Source: an uncultured Lachnospiraceae bacterium
GTDB taxonomy: Bacteria; Bacillota; Clostridia; Lachnospirales; Lachnospiraceae
NCBI GenBank assembly: GCA_902489925.1
Contig: CABUBX010000065.1
Span: 1-11,638, forward strand
Length of the DNA stretch: 11,638 bases
Direction of reading: 5' to 3'
The position numbers were made by a program, and so were the translations under genes. Numbering within the stretch: the first letter of the stretch is position 1; every line of letters starts with the position of its first letter. Under the pieces are notes generated by a model. That model saw only the letters and a program-made list of their open reading frames with translations, was not told the DNA's origin and made no database searches. This document shows positions 6,038 to 11,638 of this stretch, piece after piece.

Positions 6038-7573
6038 ATGTCTTTAATTCATGTACAAAATCTTACATTTGCCTATGAGGGCAGCTACGATAATATTTTT
6101 GAAAACGTATCCTTTGATATAGATACCGACTGGCGCCTCGGTTTTATCGGGCGCAACGGCAAAGGAAAAACAACTTTTTTGAAGCTTTTAATGGGCGAAC
6201 TTGAGTATTCCGGAATCATTTCTGCCAACACAGTCTTTGACTACTTTCCGTTTGTCATCAAAGATAAGCAACAGATGGCACTCGATATTGTTGAAGCTAT
6301 TGTGCCGGATTTTGAATACTGGCGCCTATCAATCGAGTTAAATAAGCTGGAGATTTCCGATGAGGTACTTTACCGTCCGTTTGAAACTCTGTCTAACGGA
6401 GAACAGACAAAACTTCTTTTAGCGGCATTGTTTATACAGGAGAATCATTTTCTCCTCATTGACGAGCCGACAAATCATTTGGACATGAATGCCCGCTTAA
6501 TTGTCCGGGACTATCTCAAAGAAAAATCCGGTTTTATTCTTGTATCTCATGACAGAGACTTTATGGACGGGTGTATCGACCATGTTTTATCTATAAATCG
6601 GGCGAATATCGATATCCAAAAGGGAAATTTTTCAAGCTGGTTTGAAAATAAGCAGCGTCAGGACAATTTTGAGCTCAGTGAAAATCGTCGTCTGAAAAAA
6701 GAGATTGGGCGGCTTTCATCATCGGCTTCATCTGCAGGCCGCTGGGCAGAACGCATCGAAGCCACAAAAATCGGGCATAAAAAACAATTGAAATTTGAAA
6801 AAAATGCTCAGAGCAGAGATTATGTCGGCGAACAGTCAAGACGTATGCAGCAGCGACGGAAAAATCTTGAGCGGCGGCTAAATCGTGCCATCACTGAAAA
6901 GAAACAGCTTTTAAAGAACATCGAAACAACAGAGGATTTAAAACTTTCCGTATTGGAATATCATTCTGACCGTCTTGTTTTATGCAACAATTTTTGTTTT
7001 GGCTATGAAAATCGCTGTCTTTGCCAAAATCTTTCTTTTGAAATTCACAAGGGAGACAGAATCGCACTGTGCGGTAAAAACGGCTGCGGCAAAACAACCA
7101 TTATTAAGCTGATTCTTGATGCTTTATCCCCCGGGATAAAGTCTGCCGGCAAAGACTTATGGCAAAGCGGAAGTTTTATCGTCGGCAGCGGCATTAAAAT
7201 ATCCTATGTATCTCAGCAGACCGGACATTTGCACGGGAATTTATCTGATTATGCCCGCGAGAAAAATATTGATGAAAGCCTGTTTAAGGCAATTCTTCGG
7301 AAAATGGATTTTGAAAGACTTCAATTTGAAAAGAAGATGGAAAATTTCAGCGAAGGACAGAAGAAAAAGGTCCTCATTGCAGCAAGTCTCTGCGAAAAAT
7401 CCCATCTTTACATTTGGGATGAGCCGTTAAACTTTATTGATATTTTTTCACGGATGCAGATTGAAAACCTGATTGAAGCCTATTGTCCGACAATGATTTT
7501 TGTCGAGCACGACAGACGGTTTATGGAAAAAATAGCAACTAAAATCGTGGACATTGACAAGTATGCAAATTAA
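6038..7573 (+). CDS. ABC-F ribosome protection protein, Lsa-like family
   Basis: The 511-residue protein has two ATPase domains and no membrane helices, the ABC-F layout. Domain 1 has Walker A GRNGKGKT (38-45), signature LSNGEQ (118-123), Walker B LLIDEPTNHLD (139-149) and His171. A charged interdomain linker (about 195-300) with tip around SSSASSAGRWAERIEATK is the part that in this family reaches toward the ribosomal peptidyl transferase centre. Domain 2 has Walker A GKNGCGKT (346-353), signature FSEGQ (437-441), Walker B YIWDEPLNFID (458-468) and His491. The altered DEPLNFID, in place of DEPTNHLD, is typical of Lsa-like proteins as I recall them. Known relatives displace lincosamides, pleuromutilins and streptogramin A from the ribosome. 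The long leader with its own promoter supports drug-inducible control. The drug spectrum here is inferred. A housekeeping ABC-F is less likely, given the leader and linker. Confidence 0.9.
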   Translation: MSLIHVQNLTFAYEGSYDNIFENVSFDIDTDWRLGFIGRNGKGKTTFLKLLMGELEYSGIISANTVFDYFPFVIKDKQQMALDIVEAIVPDFEYWRLSIELNKLEISDEVLYRPFETLSNGEQTKLLLAALFIQENHFLLIDEPTNHLDMNARLIVRDYLKEKSGFILVSHDRDFMDGCIDHVLSINRANIDIQKGNFSSWFENKQRQDNFELSENRRLKKEIGRLSSSASSAGRWAERIEATKIGHKKQLKFEKNAQSRDYVGEQSRRMQQRRKNLERRLNRAITEKKQLLKNIETTEDLKLSVLEYHSDRLVLCNNFCFGYENRCLCQNLSFEIHKGDRIALCGKNGCGKTTIIKLILDALSPGIKSAGKDLWQSGSFIVGSGIKISYVSQQTGHLHGNLSDYAREKNIDESLFKAILRKMDFERLQFEKKMENFSEGQKKKVLIAASLCEKSHLYIWDEPLNFIDIFSRMQIENLIEAYCPTMIFVEHDRRFMEKIATKIVDIDKYAN

Positions 7574-7585
7574 ATGTAGTATAAT
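7554..7585 (+). promoter_or_regulatory. Possible holA promoter
   Basis: A perfect -10 TATAAT (7580-7585) lies 29 bases before the holA ATG. TTGACA at 7554-7559 is a perfect -35 but 20 bases away, which is too long for normal sigma-A use, and there is no TGn extension. It is either a weak promoter or one using another -35. The -35 lies inside the end of the ABC-F gene. Confidence 0.35.
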
Positions 7586-7614
7586 CTAAGAAATGATTTT
7601 TCGGAGAATAATTT

Positions 7615-8589
7615 ATGAGAACATTAAATGAACATATAAAAACAGGCAAATTTAAACAGGTTTATCTTTTGTACGGTCCAGAGGTTTATTTAAAGAAGCA
7701 GTACCGGGATAAGCTTAAAAATGCCATTATCGGTGACGATACAATGAATTATAATTACTATGCCGGAAAAGGGCAGGACGTCAATGCACTGATTGCAATG
7801 GCTGAGACAATGCCGTTTTTTTCCGAACACCGTCTGTTAATTATAGAAAACAGCGGATTTTTTGCCTCCAGCAATGATGCGCTGGCCGAATACATCCCCT
7901 CTATTCCCGAAACCACATATATTGTTTTTGTAGAAGATGAGGTTGATAAGCGCAATAAAGTATTTAAGGCGGTCAGCAGCGCAGGCTACGCGGCAAACCT
8001 CTCAAGTCCCGACGAAAAAACCTTAAAGCTGTGGATTGCAGGCCTCATAAAAAAAGAAGGTAAGAATATTACGGAACGGGCCGTGATGCATTTCCTTGAA
8101 ATTGTAGATAATGACATGGAAAATATCCATCAGGAATTGGAAAAGCTTCTTTGCTATACAGCCGAGCGTGATGTCATCACAGAAGAAGATATTACACAAA
8201 TCTGTTCTGTACATACAGAAAATAAAATTTTCGATATGATTAATGCGGTTGCCATGAAAAATCAGCGCGAGGCTCTGCGCCTGTATGATGATTTACTGAC
8301 GCTTAAAGAACCGCCGCTGCGTATCCTTGCCCTGATAAGCAGACAGTTTAATACGCTGCTTCAAATCAAAGCTCTGTCCGTGCGCGGCTACACGTCCTCT
8401 GTCATTGCACAGCGCACCGGAATGAAAGAATTTATCGTCAAGAAAAATCTTGGTATGACAAGAAAGTTTTCGATAGATGAGCTTCGTGAGGCACTTGAAT
8501 CCTGTGTACAAAGCGAAGAAGAAGTTAAAACAGGTCTCTTAAATGACCGTATGGCTGTAGAAATATTGATTATAAAATACAGTGCCTAA
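7615..8589 (+). CDS. holA: DNA polymerase III subunit delta
   Basis: A 324-residue HolA, close to the usual 330-345. The N-terminus carries the family stretch KQVYLLYGPEVYLKKQYRDK (about 14-33), the AAA+-like start of the delta subunit. This is followed by an acidic middle region and a helical C-terminal domain (about 210-324) that forms the clamp-loader collar. Delta is the wrench of the clamp loader: it opens the beta sliding clamp so that it can be placed on primed DNA, acting with tau/gamma and delta-prime. CGGAGA precedes the ATG. The gene starts 41 bases after the ABC-F stop with no terminator between, so ABC-F read-through may contribute to its transcription alongside a possible internal promoter. 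In many Firmicutes holA lies near comEC; that neighbour is absent here. Confidence 0.93.
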   Translation: MRTLNEHIKTGKFKQVYLLYGPEVYLKKQYRDKLKNAIIGDDTMNYNYYAGKGQDVNALIAMAETMPFFSEHRLLIIENSGFFASSNDALAEYIPSIPETTYIVFVEDEVDKRNKVFKAVSSAGYAANLSSPDEKTLKLWIAGLIKKEGKNITERAVMHFLEIVDNDMENIHQELEKLLCYTAERDVITEEDITQICSVHTENKIFDMINAVAMKNQREALRLYDDLLTLKEPPLRILALISRQFNTLLQIKALSVRGYTSSVIAQRTGMKEFIVKKNLGMTRKFSIDELREALESCVQSEEEVKTGLLNDRMAVEILIIKYSA

Positions 8590-8593
8590 ATTT

Positions 8594-8655
8594 AAAGCCG
8601 GAATTTATCGTCCCCGACACACAGTGTCATCATAAGGAGGATAATTTCCGGCTTT
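8594..8655. terminator. Nested palindrome between convergent genes, possible bidirectional terminator
   Basis: AAAGCCGGAA (8594-8603) and TTCCGGCTTT (8646-8655) form a perfect ten-base stem around 42 bases. Inside lies a second hairpin GACAC-ACA-GTGTC (8616-8628). Its position between converging genes suggests transcription termination in both directions. The loop is unusually large and the T-runs are short (TTT on each strand), so it is atypical. The interior also holds AAGGAGG (8634-8640) with no start codon at usable distance. Confidence 0.5.
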
Positions 8656-8672
8656 GCAAATATCACAAAACT

Positions 8673-10403
8673 TTAAAACTGCTGCATTTTGTAGTAGTGG
8701 GCATAGATGCCGTCTTTTTCAAGCAATTCTTTATGAGAGCCGCGCTCGGCAATTTTTGTATCTGCAACAACAAGGATTTCATCGGCATTGCGGATTGTTG
8801 AAAGCCGATGGGCAATGGTGATTGTTGTTCTGTTTTTTGAAAGGTCCTCAAGGCTCTTTTGAATATAGCGCTCACTTTCATTGTCTAAGGCACTTGTCGC
8901 CTCATCCAAAATCAAAATCGGAGGATTTTTCAAAAACACACGGGCAATAGAAATACGCTGCTTTTGACCGCCTGAAAGTCTTGTGCCGCGCTCACCGACA
9001 AAGGTATCATAACCGTCCGGAAGCTCACTGATAAATTCATGGATATTTGCCTTTTTTGCCGCATCAATGATTTCGTCCATGGAAGCGCCCGGTTTTCCGT
9101 AAGCAATATTTTCTTTAATTGTACCGCAGAACAAATAAACCTCCTGCTGCACAATACCAATCTGGTTTCTCAGGCTTTCCAATGTCAATCGGCTTATATC
9201 CTTGCCGTCAATCGTAATCTGTCCGCCCGTAATATCATAAAACCTTGGCAGGAGAGAGCATATGGTTGTTTTTCCGCTGCCCGACGGTCCGACAAGGGCA
9301 ATTGAGCGTCCGGCCGGAATATCAAAGCTGACATTCGAAAGCACCGGTGTATCATCATCAGAATAATGAAAAGATACATTATCGTAAACAACATGACCTC
9401 TAACATCTGTCAGCGGTTTGGCATCCGGCGCGTCCTCAATGTCCGGCTCTGTTTCCATCACAGCGATAAAGCGCTTGAAGCCGGAGAGGCCTTTTTGCAT
9501 CATCTCCGTAAGCTCGACAAGAATCTGTATCGGACTTATAAAAATACCGATATAAAGCGCATACATGGCAAGGTCGCCGACTTGCATTGTGCCTTTGGCA
9601 ATCAGATAACCGCCGTAAACAAGCGTCACAAGGTACATCATACCCTGAAAAAACAGATTCCAGCTCATAAAGCTTCCCATACATTTATAGTTATCGTCCT
9701 TGGACATTAAAAATGCATGATTACTTTTTCTGAACTTTTTCTGTTCAACCTTTTCATTGGCAAAGGACTGCACCACGCGGATACCTGCTAATGTATCCTG
9801 AAGACTGGCGTTGACATCACCAATCTTTTTACGGTTTTCCATAAAGGTTCTCTGAATCCGCTTATTTTGACGGACAGAAAAAATAAGCATAAAGGCCACA
9901 AGTAGTGTCATCGGCATGGCGAGCCGCCAGTTGATTAAAAATAAGAATGTAAACGAACCGATAATCTTAATCAGAGAAATAAAAAGATTTTCCGGACCGT
10001 GATGGGCAAATTCGGAAATATCAAACAAATCAGACACAAGCTTACTCATCATCTGACCCGAATTGTTGTGGTCATAATAGGAAAATGAGAGCTTTTCATA
10101 ATGGTCAAAAAGCTGTTGGCGCATATCGCTTTCCATCCGCGCCCCCATCATATGCCCCTGATAAGACACATAATATCTGCACAGGCTTTGAATCACATAC
10201 ATCAGAAACAGTCCGATGCCTATTGGAAACAGCGCTTTTAATATAAGACTTTTTTCCCCGGCAAAAAGTGTATTAGTCAGTGTCCGCAAAATTTGAGGAT
10301 AGGCAAGGTCGATAAGACTTATAATCGTTGCACAAAACAAATCAAGAAAAAACACTGTCTTATACGGGCTGTAATACTTAATAAATTTTTTCAATACTTT
10401 CAT
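8673..10403 (-). CDS. ABC exporter, single-gene (probably homodimeric) multidrug or lipid type
   Basis: A 576-residue half-transporter with six predicted membrane helices (about residues 17-37, 57-80, 137-178, 248-269 and 280-300) and a C-terminal ATPase domain. All motifs are intact: Walker A GPSGSGKTT (372-380), Q-loop Q420, signature LSGGQ (476-480), Walker B ILILDE with Glu501 and switch His532 (IAHRLSTI). Unlike the pair at 735-4266 it needs no partner to complete two active sites, and no second exporter gene adjoins, so a homodimer such as BmrA or MsbA-like is likely. It would export hydrophobic substrates across the cytoplasmic membrane; the substrate is unknown. AAAGGGGA (10411-10418) supports the start. 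It is convergent with holA and divergent from gpmI, with its own promoter. Confidence 0.92.
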   Translation of the reverse strand: MKVLKKFIKYYSPYKTVFFLDLFCATIISLIDLAYPQILRTLTNTLFAGEKSLILKALFPIGIGLFLMYVIQSLCRYYVSYQGHMMGARMESDMRQQLFDHYEKLSFSYYDHNNSGQMMSKLVSDLFDISEFAHHGPENLFISLIKIIGSFTFLFLINWRLAMPMTLLVAFMLIFSVRQNKRIQRTFMENRKKIGDVNASLQDTLAGIRVVQSFANEKVEQKKFRKSNHAFLMSKDDNYKCMGSFMSWNLFFQGMMYLVTLVYGGYLIAKGTMQVGDLAMYALYIGIFISPIQILVELTEMMQKGLSGFKRFIAVMETEPDIEDAPDAKPLTDVRGHVVYDNVSFHYSDDDTPVLSNVSFDIPAGRSIALVGPSGSGKTTICSLLPRFYDITGGQITIDGKDISRLTLESLRNQIGIVQQEVYLFCGTIKENIAYGKPGASMDEIIDAAKKANIHEFISELPDGYDTFVGERGTRLSGGQKQRISIARVFLKNPPILILDEATSALDNESERYIQKSLEDLSKNRTTITIAHRLSTIRNADEILVVADTKIAERGSHKELLEKDGIYAHYYKMQQF

Positions 10404-10436
10404 AAATTATCCCCTTTCATTTTAATATCTTCTAAG

Positions 10437-10467
10437 CTCGGCGCCAAAGTTTTTTTGCATAGCCGAG
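10437..10467 (-). promoter_or_regulatory. Hairpin in the 5' leader of the minus-strand exporter
   Basis: Read on the minus strand, CTCGGC (10462-10467) and GCCGAG (10437-10442) form a six-base G/C-rich stem around 19 bases containing a run of seven A. It lies within the roughly 78-base leader between the predicted start (near 10481) and the ATG. No T-run follows, so it is not a terminator. It may stabilise the RNA or bind a regulator; no role can be shown. Confidence 0.35.
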
Positions 10468-10487
10468 ATAAAATTTCGCACGATAGT

Positions 10488-10516
10488 ATATTAGCATATT
10501 CGCCGAAAACTGACAA
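10488..10516 (-). promoter_or_regulatory. Predicted sigma-A promoter of the minus-strand exporter
   Basis: On the minus strand TTGTCA (10511-10516) and TAATAT (10488-10493) are 17 bases apart, with TGC directly before the -10. Five of six bases match the -35 consensus and four of six the -10; the extended -10 compensates. Its -35 lies 25 bases from the -35 of the divergent gpmI promoter. Confidence 0.55.
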
Positions 10517-10541
10517 GGCTTACAAATCGGACGAAAACCTA

Positions 10542-10569
10542 TTGTAAAATAAATTTTTTCTGCTAAAAT
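10542..10569 (+). promoter_or_regulatory. Predicted sigma-A promoter of gpmI
   Basis: TTGTAA (10542-10547) and TAAAAT (10564-10569), 16 bases apart, with TGC before the -10. A start near 10576 leaves a leader of about 48 bases that ends in the strong ribosome binding site AAGGAGAA (10610-10617). Confidence 0.6.
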
Positions 10570-10623
10570 AGAAAAGGTGAAAAGATTAACAAAGCAAAAA
10601 AAGAATTCTAAGGAGAATCAAAT

Positions 10624-11638
10624 ATGAGTAAAAAACCTACTGTATTAATGATTTTAGACGGCTTTGGCTTAAATGAAAAGCATCAGGCAAACGCCGTATA
10701 TGAAGCAAAGACGCCGGTATTGGATGATTTAATGGCAAATTGTCCTTTTGTTAAAGGCTACGCAAGCGGTATGGCTGTAGGTCTTCCGGACGGTCAGATG
10801 GGTAACTCAGAAGTTGGTCATTTAAATATGGGCGCCGGACGCATCGTTTACCAGGAGTTGACAAGAATCACAAAAGAAATTCAGGATGGTGATTTCTTTA
10901 AAAACGAAGCACTTTTAAAAGCCGTAAAAAATGCAAAGGAAAACAACAGTGCCCTTCATTTATTCGGTCTTTTATCTGACGGCGGCGTACATAGCCATAA
11001 TACACATCTTTATGCATTGCTTGAGCTTGCAAAGAGAGAAGGTCTTGAGAACGTTTATGTACACTGCTTCCTTGACGGCCGTGACACTCCGCCGGCTTCA
11101 GGCAAGGACTTTGTAAAAGCACTCTATGATGAGATGGCTAAAATCGGTGTCGGTAAAGTTGCTTCTGTCATGGGCCGTTACTACGCTATGGACAGAGATA
11201 ACCGCTGGGACCGTGTTGAAAAAGCTTACAACGCTATGGTTAAAGGCGAGGGCATCATGTCAGACTGCGGCGTCAAAGCCATTGAAGACTCCTATGCAGA
11301 CGATAAGACAGATGAATTTGTTATTCCTGCAGTTATTTGTGAGAACGGACAGCCGCTTGCAACAGTTAAAGATAAAGACTCCGTTATCTTCTTTAACTTC
11401 AGACCTGACCGTGCAAGAGAAATCACAAGAGCTTTCTGTGCCGATGATTTTGACGGCTTTGAAAGAGAAAAACGTCTTGATTTAACATTTGTATGCTTTA
11501 CAGAATATGATGTGACAATTCCAAACAAAGACGTTGCTTTCCATAAAGTAAGCATCACAAATACTTTCGGCGAATTTTTAGCGGCACATAAGATGACACA
11601 GGCCAGAATCGCCGAGACAGAAAAGTATGCCCATGTAA
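10624..11638 (+). CDS. gpmI: 2,3-bisphosphoglycerate-independent phosphoglycerate mutase, C-terminus cut by window edge
   Basis: The open frame runs from ATG 10624 past the window end, giving 338 complete codons of a family usually near 510. It starts MSKKPTVLMILDGFG with the metal-binding Asp12. The catalytic serine is Ser62 in MGNSEVGHLNMGAG (59-72), phosphorylated during catalysis. GGVHSH (120-125, His123), FLDGRDTPP (149-157), MGRYYAMDRD (183-192) and NFRPDRAR (in the last 75 residues) are substrate-binding motifs. The final residues IAETEKYAHV lead into a well-known family motif, so the apparent TAA at 11636-11638 is out of frame. The enzyme interconverts 3- and 2-phosphoglycerate in glycolysis, using Mn2+ and an alkaline-phosphatase-like fold. 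AAGGAGAA lies seven bases before the start. It has its own promoter and is not flanked on this side by other glycolytic genes. Confidence 0.97.
   Translation, partial: MSKKPTVLMILDGFGLNEKHQANAVYEAKTPVLDDLMANCPFVKGYASGMAVGLPDGQMGNSEVGHLNMGAGRIVYQELTRITKEIQDGDFFKNEALLKAVKNAKENNSALHLFGLLSDGGVHSHNTHLYALLELAKREGLENVYVHCFLDGRDTPPASGKDFVKALYDEMAKIGVGKVASVMGRYYAMDRDNRWDRVEKAYNAMVKGEGIMSDCGVKAIEDSYADDKTDEFVIPAVICENGQPLATVKDKDSVIFFNFRPDRAREITRAFCADDFDGFEREKRLDLTFVCFTEYDVTIPNKDVAFHKVSITNTFGEFLAAHKMTQARIAETEKYAHV

Noticed and set aside
8654..8700. TTG-initiated small ORF served by the AAGGAGG at 8634-8640
   Set aside because: The spacing of 13 bases is too long, the start lies in the palindrome arm, and the frame continues antisense through the exporter gene.
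9366..9710. 114-codon plus-strand frame opposite the minus-strand exporter
   Set aside because: It is antisense to a gene with full ABC motifs; the translation is rich in His, Lys and Arg and looks like a shadow of the coding strand.
10293..10547. 84-codon plus-strand frame across the exporter start and the gpmI promoter region
   Set aside because: It runs antisense through the exporter N-terminus and both predicted promoters, with no ribosome binding site.

Overview
The window looks like a chromosomal segment of a low-to-moderate GC Firmicute of the class Clostridia, possibly Lachnospiraceae. This rests on protein style, strong AAGGAGG-type ribosome binding sites, extended -10 (TGn) promoters and a leader-controlled ABC-F gene. 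The assignment is an inference without a database search. I see no tRNA, rRNA, insertion sequence, phage gene or CRISPR array.

Layout. At the left edge, on the minus strand, is the 5' part of a radical SAM gene of the YhcC/YtqA (TIGR01212) family. Divergent from it are two overlapping genes for a heterodimeric ABC exporter (735-2465 and 2458-4266), with one degenerate and one intact ATPase half. They are followed by the magnesium channel gene mgtE (4360-5691). Directly after the mgtE stop lies a 346-base stretch without a conventional gene. It holds a near-consensus sigma-A promoter, a strong Shine-Dalgarno with a six-codon ORF, an intrinsic terminator and a hairpin that can mask the next Shine-Dalgarno. 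It leads into an Lsa-type ABC-F ribosome protection protein (6038-7573). Then comes holA (DNA polymerase III delta subunit, 7615-8589), a nested palindrome, a convergent single-gene ABC exporter on the minus strand (8673-10403), and, divergent from that, the first two thirds of gpmI (phosphoglycerate mutase), which runs off the right edge.

How it fits together. Four of the eight main proteins are ABC ATPases: two exporter systems of multidrug type and one ribosome-protecting ABC-F. They sit among housekeeping genes (holA, gpmI, mgtE), so this looks like an intrinsic chromosomal drug-tolerance neighbourhood, not a mobile resistance island. The best candidate for a novel system is the ABC-F leader. 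Its architecture fits ribosome-mediated transcription attenuation, in which a drug-stalled ribosome on a tiny upstream ORF lets transcription pass a terminator. There may be a second, translational layer at the ABC-F start site. The arrangement is visible in the sequence. The mechanism and the inducing drug are inferred.
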